The notes beneath the pieces were generated by a model. The model had not been told where the DNA came from. It saw only the letters and a program-made list of their open reading frames with translations, and ran no database searches. This document shows positions 38,806-50,887 of a DNA stretch of 64,000 nt, in pieces. The stretch's first letter is position 1. Each line of letters begins with the position of its first letter. The position numbers were made by a program, and so were the translations under genes. Source of the DNA: Capitella teleta (taxonomy: Eukaryota; Annelida; Polychaeta; Capitellidae); NCBI GenBank assembly GCA_000328365.1, contig KB309354.1, forward strand, positions 62,001-126,000, written 5' to 3'.

Positions 38806-39397
38806 ATCTACTTCATGTTATAAACAGAACTTTGAAATTTGCTAAAATTTGTTAAAATCCATTATTCAAAAACATTAATACCTGATATGGGTTGACTAGG
38901 TTATTATGTACCCATTTATACAAATAAATTGAATAAAACGTAAATACTATTTTGAATAAAGGAGGAACATTTTAATGCGAGTGGTAAGTGATCGCGAAGA
39001 GCTTCTGTGCGCGTAATCAGGTGTGCGAAAACCCGGATAAATAGCTGAAATATCATAGCGCATAATTATCATAGCGCATTTCCATCAAATGCAGGAGTCA
39101 TAGCATGTGATGAAATGATTTGCAGATACGCGTTTGGTATGCCAGAATGGCTTATATATATTCTTTTATACTCATAAAATGCTTTCACTTAACGCCAACC
39201 TTTTAGTTCAAATATTTGTAACCCACTATTACCATCAGTGGAGATCTAAGATCGCCGCTGACGAATAGGTTACTCTTCCTGGTGCGTGAAAAATTAGACG
39301 GTGACATTAAACAGGCAGTCACAACAGTTAACCGAAGTAAATGTTTATTTTTCAGGGTAATTTTCGTGGTATAATTGGGTTAAGTAACTTGAAAGTC

Positions 39398-39518
39398 GAT
39401 TATTATACTAGGGTTGATAATGTTCTCGTGAATGCGGAGCCAAATAACCGAACAAGACTTTGTCTTGTCGGTTATTTGGCTCCACATTCACTTGAACATT
39501 ATCAATCCTAACATAATC
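39398..39518. repeat. 121-bp foldback (long inverted repeat)
   Basis: Two arms of nearly 60 bp are reverse complements with few mismatches and only about 3 bases between them. The arms meet at CGAACAAGAC / GTCTTGTCGG around 39458; the outer ends are GATTATTATACTAGG and CCTAACATAATC. It contains no open frame of interest. It probably is a foldback or MITE-like insertion. Confidence 0.85.
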
Positions 39519-40768
39519 ACAATCTTCCCGTGACTTATCCCTTAAATCACAGGAAAGCTACTCGATTGAAATGGTGATTAGAAGATGCTTTGAAAATCTT
39601 TTTCATTTCTATTTAATTTGATATTTATTTTTCTTAGCTGTTTCCTTGTTTTATGTTCCTTTTCAATTCTGTTTTTCTTGTTCTTTCAAATATAAAAATT
39701 TACAAAAGAGTATTTGCGAATAAAATGCTATATATGTACTAAAAGCACATGTTCTGAGTACTTATAATTGAGCCTCATATTTAGTCATAATAATAATAAA
39801 TTCTAACCACTTTCCATGTGAATATTTTCTTGGGACATGTTTGATCAATATGGATGGATATACTTCCACATTATAATACTTATAATACGATGAAAAAACG
39901 TTTGTTGCACTTGCGTACATAATTTTATCCAGTGGATATAAGCTGCTTATCAATGTATAGTTGTATACTCTACGTCAAAAAAAAAGAAAAAAAAAACTTG
40001 ACTAATTATTCGAAGAAAAAAAAATATTAGGCATGCAACTCAATCTGTGAACAATTTAATGCAATTCAGCAATCTCCCTTTAGCTCAGCAATGGGCGGAT
40101 TAACTTATATGCACAATAAAAATAGTTATGTAAGTCAGATGATACTATATCGAGCAATGATACTATATCGAGTTAGTCTCCGGAAGTGGTAGGATATCCA
40201 TGTTTAAGTATAATAAGTATTTGAGACATTTCTGAACGCGCATATAATAGCAGGTGGGTACTTTCTTATTCCGCTTATTTCATCGATGTAATGGTCTACC
40301 AGTCTTGGGGAGGTTTCAGGCCAATAATAACCTGGCGGGTTTTCGAGCAAGTAGTTATATAAGAATATTGTCAAATAATCTGACGTCTTTGTTACGTTTA
40401 CCTAAAGAATTGCTCATCTGAATAGCACAGAAGAACTTTAAACACACACTATAGCACTAGAGTATGCTGCCAGGATAATGAAGTGAAAGGCGCCACCCAT
40501 CCGTACTATTAGACACCATTGCCCTTATGAAAGTGAAACTTACACAAAGATCGTTGCAATTAATCAATTGGCCGCATGATTAGCCAACATCCATAGGTGT
40601 CAATTCCGTAAACTTACCTCTATCACCTACGGATATCCGCTTGCTCTTCGTGCCCTGATTGCAGGATTGAGTGTTCAATCTGACTCAATTATCTCTGGGT
40701 TTCCATTCCTCAATCAACTCACGACAGTATTATTGTAATCCAGTATAATCCATGGTCTTATTTATAAA

Positions 40769-43700
40769 TTGAAAAACACAGCTCCCAGTTTCAACAAACC
40801 GTTCACCATGCTACTCTACATCATGTTTTTTATTTCCCTCCGATCGTCGCCAATTGCAACCATTGATGTGAGTTTGACCAGCATTGTGGAGCAATCATTG
40901 GTGGATGTGATTGAAGGTGATTCTCACAATTTGATTGAGCGACAGAATGAAGTACTGGCCTTCATTTCTGTCAGGTGGGAAGAGTGTTTGTGGCAGCCAC
41001 CGGAGGCAAAATGTCCAAAGAAGGAGGAAGTGTTCTATATTCCCATTCCAAGGAAGTCATGCGGGAAATTCATTGTTGCGAAATCACGTAAAGAAGAGGA
41101 GAAATGCGCTTGGCTCATAATTGGAAGATACCGTGCTCCAATGAATATCAGTTTGGTCCGCAAGAATGCTTTGTTGTCTACTCCAACATGCTACTCAAAA
41201 GGAATGAGTCTGGCGTTGATGGACTTAAACCCCGCTCTAGTTGCACCAATAATTGATTGCGCAACCCCGGAATTTAGTAGAACGACCTGGCACTCACAAA
41301 CATTTCCGCACAAGCGCAAACGGTTGGACAATTTTACTGGTCTCTTCAGATACAGCAGAGTCAAGCGGACAATGGAGGCTCATCTCAATGGTTACTGCAA
41401 CGGCAATGGGTGGTCCCTGGACCATTCATCCGACTCTCATCTCGTTGTTCTCTTTTCAACAGCAAATATCTTAAATGACATGCCGACTGCTTTAGTCGAG
41501 TTCCAAGCATTGGAAACAACTGAACCGACCTGGAGTTGTGACTGTGTGCCTCTAACCCCGATGGGTGGATTGCAAGCGCTGGTAGACGGGAGATGTCAGA
41601 GAACCTGGACCAACACCAATCAGATGGGCTTCAGCTCTTCTGTGGAGGTGTTTTTGAATGACGATTTCTGCTCTGAGTCTTCCACTCTGCTCATCACTAA
41701 TAGTCCAAACCGGTGGGGTCCTGCGCTGTTTAAAACCCCATGCAATCCCAATCAGGGCAATAATTTCACTCTGACAGCCACTGGGCGAGAACAACACGTA
41801 CTGGTTGAGACTAAACACTGGATAGAGATGCTGAATGTGATCATACAATTTCACAAGTACAACATTTGCAACAATGTTACTCAGTGCACTGATATCACCC
41901 TAGGTGAGACTAGTATTTTGCATCTCAATATTTTGAGTCCGGGAATTGGCCACTTGTACAAGAAATACACCTTCACAAGTGAGAACCCTTCGCAGTTTGT
42001 GCAACTGAATGTGACTCTATTGCAGTACCATGGTATGCAGATGCATCCTTGTAGATTCGCAGGCCTCCTTTTGGTGCCCATCCCCAATTCACTGAGCTAC
42101 AACTCCACCATCTGCCATGAGATCCCCGCACCCAACACAATGCTGGTTCCCTCCGAAGTCGTTTATGGTTCAATGCTGGAGAAAGTTGAGTTGTACGTAT
42201 ACAGTTACCAAGGCTTCGGCTCCCTTCAGTTGAACGCAGTGGTCTCAACAACCGAAGTCGCCAGCATTGCTGATCCTTGTTTGTTGCCCTTGCGTGATCT
42301 TGAGGGTCAACTTCTTCTGAATAACTCAAGGGTTTTACAAGACAGCAACTTGGTCATTGCGAACTCCTCTGTTACGTTCAAACACCCAAAGTTTAGTTTG
42401 ACGGCACTCCTTGTTGACGAAGAAACATACCCTAGAACGGTTGAGCTGAAGATGAAAGACAATCAATTGGCAATCATGGACACCTACACACAACACAGCT
42501 CTGAAGTACGACACTGCAACGTGCATGTCTTCATGGTGAGCAAGCCAGTGTTGTAATAACAACGAATTATACTATTTAATTGAAGATCTAGCTGTTTATT
42601 AACCCATAATTAGTAAAATGTGAGTTTTTAGTGATTATTTAATAAATATTTTTATATATATCTGATATTAGGTGAAGGTCACGCAATTGGCAATTTCAGC
42701 AGCCCATATCAGACGCAGGTGGAAATGATAGATATTCAGTAATTCTTCAAACTCACAAAACTAATAGTAATCTCCATATATTTCAAGTGGCATTCTTGGC
42801 TCGCTGTTATCCGTGATGTTTTATCGTTTTCCAGAATGAAAACAATCGAAAAGACTTCTCGAAATTTTTTATGGCCGTCCGACCAGTTATGTCACCATAC
42901 CCACAGTCGGACCTCAGTATCTCTACAATTTGCTTCAGCATAAAATATTATATTTTCTTGGACCTCATCCACCAGTATATTGAGATTCCATACAGTGCTA
43001 CTTTGCCGTTCAACATCAGAAAATACAAATATATATCAAAGCATGAGCATGGCTTGAAAGACCGCGAACCAATCTTGATCTTTTTGTGGGGTTCGTTCTG
43101 GATGGATACTGTTTATAGCTACAGCTGCAGACATTTGGCGGTGGCAACCAGATTCACTTTACACCAGCAGAGAAACAAAGAAGTAATGCATGTATATACA
43201 CAGCCAGGCGAAGTATTGCACGGTGATTGGGGGTCCCTTCACGTTGCAATGTCCCATGCCATATCGTTTGCAATCACTTACCAAACGATTGAAATGTATA
43301 GCAAGGGATCTCAGTGTTGCTTGTATCATTTTGAAACCACCTTGCACGATCAGGCCTCTCGGGGTCCTTGGGAACTTGACATGGCCGTCTCCGTCAATTC
43401 CGGTAAGCGGCGGTATACTAGTATTTACCATGACGTCACCGAGACGCGAAGCACTCATTTAGCATGGCGCCATCAGTTCAGTGGTAACATTTACAACTGG
43501 TCGCTCCCATTTCCCGTGCGAAGTGCTGATGTACCCACCCTTCATTTTATCACAATCAGGATGCAAATCCAAAAGCTGACGGACGGAAGTAATTTCAATG
43601 GACAATTGGTGATGAAATACATGCAGCATAACATTCGTTGGCGCGTGCAACTATTCCCACAACTCGTTCATATTCCCAAAAAGGCGAATCGGCTAAAAAG

Positions 43701-46700
43701 TTGGTCTTGGAGGCAAATGTCGGACTATTGCAATTGGAGTAAAATGACTCTTCCAATCATCACGTCTGACGCACTCAGTGAGAATTTACAAGCATTCTAC
43801 ATTCATCATTGGTTGAACTTCAAAGCCTGGGACACGATGCCCAGGATAGAGCCGGTTGTGATAATGATTGGACTGGAACAAGATGACAATAAGGTAAAGT
43901 ATACCGTATTGCTTTATTGACAATACTAACAATACTTTATTTTACAGTGGTATTGGGAAGATGGCACAAATTATGTGTATCGCACGTGGTACAGACCAGA
44001 CGAAATTCAACATCAGTTTACAACAGAACACCAGGTAAACATGACCTACTGGACTCTAATGAAGAAAGTCACGTACGCATCTCAATGGCAATTGCCGGAG
44101 ACGGAAATATCACCATTTCATAGATATCGTTCGTTTCGAACCGAAGGTGCGTCCGATGCAGTTGCCAGCATAATCTCAGAATCACACGAGTGGAAGGAAC
44201 TTCCTCCACTCCCCTCGGGTGGAACGTCCTGCACCGCTGCCCTGTTCAATCCCATCCAGACGCAACTACAGTGGACCTCAGTCAGTTGCGATGAACCATT
44301 CACTCAAGTATTTCCTGTTTGCCAGAGACCTGACGTCAGAGTCTCGAAACATCCCTCACCCTATGCTAACCGCCTAAAATATTATTGTCCGAAATTCTGG
44401 GTTTTGCTTACCACTGACCAACATATACCCCATTGTGTCATGGTATTTAACACTGTTTATGAAGCTGAAGTGTGCTCTAAATATGGGGGGTGGCTTGCGA
44501 GATTTGATGAAAATATGTTCCGTTTGCACAACACAATTTTACGCCAATGGATTGACAAGAGCACCTCAGGCATCATTGTCAACAGTCATGTTGAATCACT
44601 GGAGCAGTACACAGAAGCTGCAATGGTTTGGTCTCATCACAAACAAAAATGGGATATCAAGGATCTCGCTGAGAAATCCGGAAATAAGGACTTTGTTTTG
44701 TGCGAAACCGAAAGCGAAACCAAAACAAAAACAGATTCTATGTGCCCACCATATTTATTTGAGTGTACTGACGGCTCATGCATTATCCCATTGCATAGAT
44801 GTGATGGTGATCTAGACTGTAGTGATGGACTGGATGAGCTCGACTGTGTAGTATGCAAGATGAAGGGCTCTTTAAAAGCAAAACTCCTGAATTTCTGCTT
44901 GGAAAATTGCCACCCAGAAGACTGTGAGTGTGACTTGAATTATTTCCAATGTGCTTCGGGAGGGTGTGTTCCTTTTGAGAAGGTCTGTGATTGTGTGGAG
45001 AATTGTAAAGATGGTTCGGATGAAGATTGTCAGAACAAGAACTGTTTCCACTTTAGGTGTTCTACGGCAAAGGGCTTGGTCTCGGAGTTGCAGGAGCAGC
45101 ACTGGTTGTACCAGGTTGCCGAACGCATGCGGTGTTCATCGTTGGGCGAATGCCAAGCTGATAATCTCAATCTTACCAAGACCTACCTGGATTATCATGC
45201 CATGGCCCCTTGCCGGGTGGATGGGGGTGCAGGGAAGTTTTATCCTAGATACAAAGTGTGCATTCATGAGAGGGTCACTGGGAGTGGTGAAATCGCATAT
45301 TGCCCAGAAGCAGAGCACGTGAGGGGGTGTAATAATGTCCTTTGTCCAGGAATGTTCAAATGTGTTGAGGGTTCTGATAGTTACTGCATCCCATTCAACC
45401 ATGTTTGCGATGGCATCAATGATTGTCCTGATGGCCGTGATGAGACCTCCTGCCAAGGTAAGCTTCCATGTCCAGGGTTCTTGAAATGCAAGAAAGGTGG
45501 GGTTTGTGTTGATTTGTCAAACATCGGCGATGGAGTTTACCATTGTTTTGAATCATATGACGACGAAAAGGTGTGTGTGGATGAGCATTGCCCTGAGAAA
45601 TGTACTTGCAAGGGCATGGTTGCTGTATGCGTCGGATTGGGCTTTGAAAATATCCCAGCTCTTCCTGCAAGTACTAAAGTTTTGTACATGAATTACAATA
45701 ATGTCCGCAGCCAATTTTTCACCACTGTTCCGTATGACTTACTTGTCCTGGACATGACTAATAATAAACTTACCTTTCTGGAGCAGGCCTCCTTTGGCTC
45801 ATGTCAACATTTATGGGACCTACGACTCTCAAAAAATGAAATCAGTCACTTTGTTGGAAGGGTGTTCAACCGGTGTTCCAATTTGAGGTCATTAGACTTG
45901 AGTCATAATCCGATCAGTGCCCTCTCTACCGAGCTGATTTCTGGGTTAACCAGTCTAAAAGTACTCACAGCAAATAACGCTGAGCTACAATATATCACTG
46001 AACAATTTACTGATCTAATGCCAAACATACATTCCATCAATCTGTCAAACAACGCTCTCGTAGATTTCTTTGCTTTTGGCTCCGCTCAAATTGTTGACCT
46101 AAGAGGAAATCGTATGATCATTAGGATAAGTGATGTTGCATGGATGTCTCTGTCCAAAGGGAAATCATACATTGTTGATACCAATGTGGCTTTGCACTGC
46201 TTCATCCCCAGTCTATCGACAGTCGGGGCGAAACCCTGTATTCGTGCGCTGTTCGGTAAAACATACCAACCCATTTTATGGTCAGTGATCGTGCTTGGTA
46301 TCACCATGAATTTAATATGCCTTTCATGGTTGTGCCTTTGCAACAAAACATCGCTGCTGAGGATCCTTTTGTGTCAGCTCTGTGTGGGAAACACAATAAC
46401 CAATGCCTACCTTCTGGGCATCACAGTCACAAACTTACAGGCAACGGAATTGTTTTTTCTATACAACTGGGTCGATAGCTACTCTTGTGTCATCCTCAGA
46501 GTGGGCAGTCTTTGTTCTATCTTGCAAAATCACTTCCTCGTGCCACTTGCAATGCTAGAAAAGCTCATTGGCATCAAAACAATCAGCGCCCGATCTAAGA
46601 ATTTGACTTGCTATGGTACCCTCACGAGCATTCTCCTCACTATGTTCCTCATCTTCCTTCCTACTGCTTTAGAACTCCTTGGCTACCTCGATTCGAATTC

Positions 46701-47088
46701 CTTCTGCTTGGGATTGCCCATTTTGGAGGTAAATGGAAAAAGCCAAGGAATACGATACTTCTTCGCGTTCATTTCCGTAAGCTGCGCAATTGTAACTTGT
46801 GTTCTGTGTGTGCTCATTACTAAACGAGTCTTCACGATGAAGAAGTCGGTGAAAGGACAGGTGTCAGGAAGCATTAACGTCAGAGATGTGTTGGTGAACA
46901 CGCTTCCCTTCGTCATGAACAATTGCTTGATATTTGGGTTATATGCATTTATATCACTCAGTGGCCACCTGAGAGAGAACCACACCATGCTAATCAGCAT
47001 TGGCATAAGTGTGTGCTGTGCTTTCAACCCTTTCTGTCACACTTTTATCTCCAGGCGCTTCATTGAATTCCTCAGCAAACGTTTCTGA
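40769..47088 (+). CDS. Giant LDLa/LRR class A receptor (GRL101-like) with lectin-like ectodomain
   Basis: Three exons, 40769-42535, 42835-43893 and 43948-47088, all phase 0, give 1988 residues. A signal peptide follows the second Met (MLLYIMFFISLRSSPIA). The next ~850 residues are rich in sequons and hydrophobic strands and match no family I recognise. Then come two C-type-lectin-like segments (the first ends LQWTSVSCDEPF; the second has HCVMVFNTVYEAEVCSKYGG), four LDLa modules (for example CDGDLDCSDGLDELDC) with a Cys-rich insertion between the second and third, an LRR N-cap (CPEKCTC), about six LRRs (NLRSLDLSHNPISAL) and seven membrane segments from QPILWSVIVLGITMNL onward. LDLa-LRR-7TM order is that of snail GRL101 and relaxin-type receptors. 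Class A signatures are altered: LAxxD in TM2 reads LCVGN, DRY reads EKL, and NPxxY reads NPFCH. Binding without classical G-protein switching is an inference. The second intron is 54 nt. Confidence 0.9.
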
Positions 47089-47604
47089 GCTAAATCCCTT
47101 CTGCCACGAAGCATAATTACGCCGGTTTAATTAAGCCCGTGCCTGTTCCGAGACAAAGGCATCTACATGTAACTTGAAGTGGTCAAGCATTGTCAGATTG
47201 GATACCCCTTTGAAAGTGCTTAAGGAATGAGAATGGGATGCTAGCGAATTATCAGTATGGATTGTCAATTTGTACTACATGTATATATTGTGAGACATTA
47301 TGAAATCTGTTTTTAGGGGTTTGAAGCAAATACCTGTTTATATTTTCAGTGCCCTTGTCCGAAATATCAAGAGATTATAGTTATGTTTGCTCTTTTTTTT
47401 TCCGCAACTGATTCGATTCAAAATTTTGGAACTATTTCAACTCAGTTGACACATCACGGCACATTCAAAGCTAGGGATGCTCAAGGTGAATTTATGTGTT
47501 TTCCAGCCCACCGTATTATATATTCAAGTGTGTTTGTTGTACGCATATAATAACATTAAGCAGACTCTTCTTAAATAAGTTTTAACGCTATTGTTGGTTT
47601 TTTT

Positions 47605-47635
<31 letters not shown>

Positions 47636-48060
47636 GGAGTTTTTCGTGGTTTTGTTGTGTTTTTTTTTCTTTTTTCTTTTTTTCTTTTTCCTCGTTCGTG
47701 TATATTTTCAAGTGTTGAGATAGCAAATAAATAGTATCACTCCATGCATGTCTTCCTGTCTATGAGTTTCTCTTGTCATACAAATCAGTTGTCACATATG
47801 AGCCCTGGAACTTCTGGCAAAGGACTGAGTGAAGCTTAATTTTATCCTCATTTGTTCCCCAAAAATCTCTTTTTAAATTGATTTCTCTCATCGTTTATAT
47901 TAATCTCTTAATAATTTATTTATTTATATATTAACTTTATTAATTTTTTTTTATCACTTCTCAACATAGCGTTTGGCGTGCAGATAATGCGCTTGTCACA
48001 TGGACTTAAGGTCTTTATTAAGCTCGGCCTCGGTGGCCATATATACCGAACTTTCATAAG
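47089..48060. other. 3'UTR and intergenic sequence after the giant receptor
   Basis: A candidate AATAAA lies at 47726-47731. Around 47599-47640 a T26-like run is followed by a G-rich run, possibly a reversed retroelement tail. Nothing coding was seen. Confidence 0.5.
47726..47731 (+). promoter_or_regulatory. Possible polyadenylation signal AATAAA, giant receptor gene
   Basis: AATAAA about 640 bases after the stop at 47088, downstream of a long T-run. Other weaker signals could be used. Confidence 0.35.
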
Positions 48061-48066
48061 AAGCTG

Positions 48067-48187
<121 letters not shown>

Positions 48188-48540
48188 TTTATTCATCCCA
48201 TCCATTGATATACATTTTCTCAACAAAAAAAAAATAATAATAACATATAAAGGGGGGAAATTAAATAAGAAGAAGAAAAGGAGAAGAAAACAATGAAAGG
48301 AAAAGAGGGAACAAAAAAACAAACAAAAACAGTGAGAGAGATCAGCCTGATCAATACAGATGAAAAATAGTAGTTCTTCAATTTCCAAGGAGTCTAGTAT
48401 TGATAACAATTCACTATCTCGCATTTTATTCAATTCTATAATGCTATTGCAAGTGGAGCTATTTACATGTAGGTGGTTTTGAGTTCTATTGAGTCTATTG
48501 AGTTGGTTGCTAAGAGTGTTGGATGTTAGCAGGGTAGCTA
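48188..48540 (-). mobile_element. LINE 3' end with (ATT)n tail
   Basis: Minus-strand translation gives a LINE-like carboxyl tail (ELNKMRDSELLSILDSLEI), an A/T-rich 3'UTR and a terminal GGGATGAATAAAATTATT repeat. It could be the 3' part of the LINE starting at 50887 after internal loss, or a separate insertion in the same direction. Confidence 0.6.
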
Positions 48541-48652
48541 GAAGAAGAAGAAGTTTTATTTAGCAAATAGTAACGTAATAGATGGAAGGAGTAAAAAAGA
48601 AACTGGTTTGTGCAGGGGACTGACACTATGGAGTGTATTTAGTCCCCTGAAA

Positions 48653-50887
48653 TTTTTTTTTTTTTTTTTAACTGTGTGAACGCGGGAATCGATGATAGCA
48701 TATGCTTTCTAACGGTACAGATATGAGAATCGGCTGCTCGTATATCAAGTTCACTGAGTAGATTTTCCATTTTGGTTTCATCATAGGCAACTCAGTTGTA
48801 CAGTTCTTTGTATTTTTCACAGAAGAGATCTCGTATATCATCTTGCTCAGTAACTCCATCAACGTCTTGAATTGTTGGGTTGTGTTTTCGCCTCATTCGT
48901 TGCACCTCCGTCCAGAAGTTGTGCTGTTGACCTGTCTGTAGTGATTTTGACATCTTTTCCGCTCGCAATTTCTCCTGATTACGTATCACCCACTGCGAAA
49001 TACGTCTGTAGTCATTACGTGTTTGCTTGCGTATTTCGTACACACACCCAGCCTCTGTGGGAAGCCGTTCTCTTTCCACACATTGGTTCAGAAGATTGCG
49101 CGCCTTCTTGTTGGATCAGCATGATGCCCCAACTTGTTTTGCCTCTCTTCTTTACACGAGGGATGGTAGCAACTGCGGCTTGTACACAAGCATGTGTGAT
49201 GTTGTCATGGTAAGTACGGATCGAACCTAGGGTAGCTTCTTAGTCACAGGCATTCATCGTGCTTTGTAATGCTCCATATGGGACAGTAATTCTGGCCAGT
49301 AATTCACGTAACGTCCTCTTGTAGCTCATTAGGTCATAGCTAGAGGCTCGATGCCATGACCTTTTTCTTAGATGATCTCAAACGTGACGTGTTCTCCGAT
49401 GAGCGTGGTAATTTCACTGATAGTACCAGCTCAATGGGCGAATGATCAGAGAAGTAATCTCCTTCGTGCAACGGAGAGTAGCGGGCGTGTTAGGGAAGAG
49501 GTTACTGATAACAAAGAAATGATCAATCGTTGAACGTGAGTCAATTGAGTAAGTAAAATCAACACATGCGCATCTATGTGACAAACATTCTTTTAAACAC
49601 AAATCATCTACAAATGCTCGAAGTGATATAAAAATATTGGGATGAGTGTACTTGAGTATAGTCAATATTAAAATCACCACCTATGATCAAACAATCACAT
49701 TCTGGTTGCATAAAAACAATCCTTTTGGTGTCATCGAGGCCATCATCAAATGAATTTTGGTTGACGCCATCACATGGCATATAAACATTGGTAATTAAAA
49801 CTTAGACAACTGCAGATAGATGGAGAATGCATGCACACATCCGTTTGTTTTTTGACGATATTGGTACAAAATTGCATTTCACCGAGGATTTAACACACAT
49901 CGCACAGCCACCGTAAGGTCGACCTATGAGCAGTTCATCTGGGTCCTGACTCCAGTGAAGTTGACATCTCCGGTGTTCGTGGCAATTGCGTCCATTATCT
50001 CCATGTCCTTTTCATAATACCAATGTTCTTGAATGAGCAACACATCACACACACTCATCAAGTGTTTCATGTAGTTCAAACGCTGAATACTATAACCCCT
50101 ACTGTTGTAGGAAAGTAATCTTCGATTGATTTCGAAGCAGTTTCAGCTTTATCCCTCCTCATGTGATATCTCCGGATTCGTACTCCTTCTGGCCAGAAAT
50201 CTCCGTTCAGTAGCGTAGAAGCATCAGATGCATTAACTTCCAGGCAATAACTGTGAAAAAATCTCTCTTCAGGTGATACCCTGGTTAGTGAGCGTATGTT
50301 GACTCCACCTCCTTTAATGAATTCTTCGATATCCTTACTTTGTGTTTCAGGATTGATTTGGAAAATGAATAGATTTCTGCTTGGTTCAGTGCCACGTACC
50401 GGTGAACTTCCGCTGGTCAGTGACCCTCGTGCCAATTACGCATTTTTGTGGGCGCCCCTTTTGTTTTGTGATCATCTGGAAACCGTTCTCATCTGCATGG
50501 TTACTGGGTCTTTCAGCAGGAGCACGTGGACGTGGCGGGGGTTGGTGAGTGGTGGTAGGGATTGTTGCTTCGGAGTATGTCCAGGCATACATCGACGCTG
50601 AAGCCGAGGGAAGTTGCTCTGGTATTGACTGCAGTGACTCTGGAGCTGTTCTCTGCAATTAGCTTTTCATGCTTCTCCATTCGGGCCTCTATCATATTCA
50701 GCTGTTCACAGCGACTGACTGTTGTTGTTTCGCTCGGCTTAGCCAGAGGGATTTGTCGAAGTTTATCGTACGGAACGGCGAAAAGTGGCATCTTGTCCGC
50801 CTGATTCAAGCACTTCATGGCCTCCATGATATCGTTGATCGTAGACATAGCACCTTTTTCTGATGCTACGCTGTGTCTGCATATCAA
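48653..50887 (-). mobile_element. LINE 5' half: ORF1, AP-endonuclease and start of RT
   Basis: Minus strand. From 50887: an ORF1-like protein with a coiled-coil-like stretch (MIEARMEKHEKLIAENSSR), a low-complexity region and an RRM-like part (RNLFIFQINPETQSKDIEEF), broken into overlapping frames. From about 50100: an endonuclease with LLIQEHW, GGDFN (near 49675) and SDHSPIEL (near 49440) motifs, carrying stops. From 49079: the endonuclease-RT linker (FWTEVQRMRRKHN, then LFCEKYKELYN). It ends near 48670 in an A-run (T-run on the plus strand, 48653-48670) before the RT catalytic core. It is inactive. The clade is probably CR1/L2-like. Confidence 0.8.

Noticed and set aside
40075-40110. TTTAGCTCAGCAATGGGCGG, resembling a tRNA box A
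   Set aside because: No matching box B or cloverleaf could be formed downstream.
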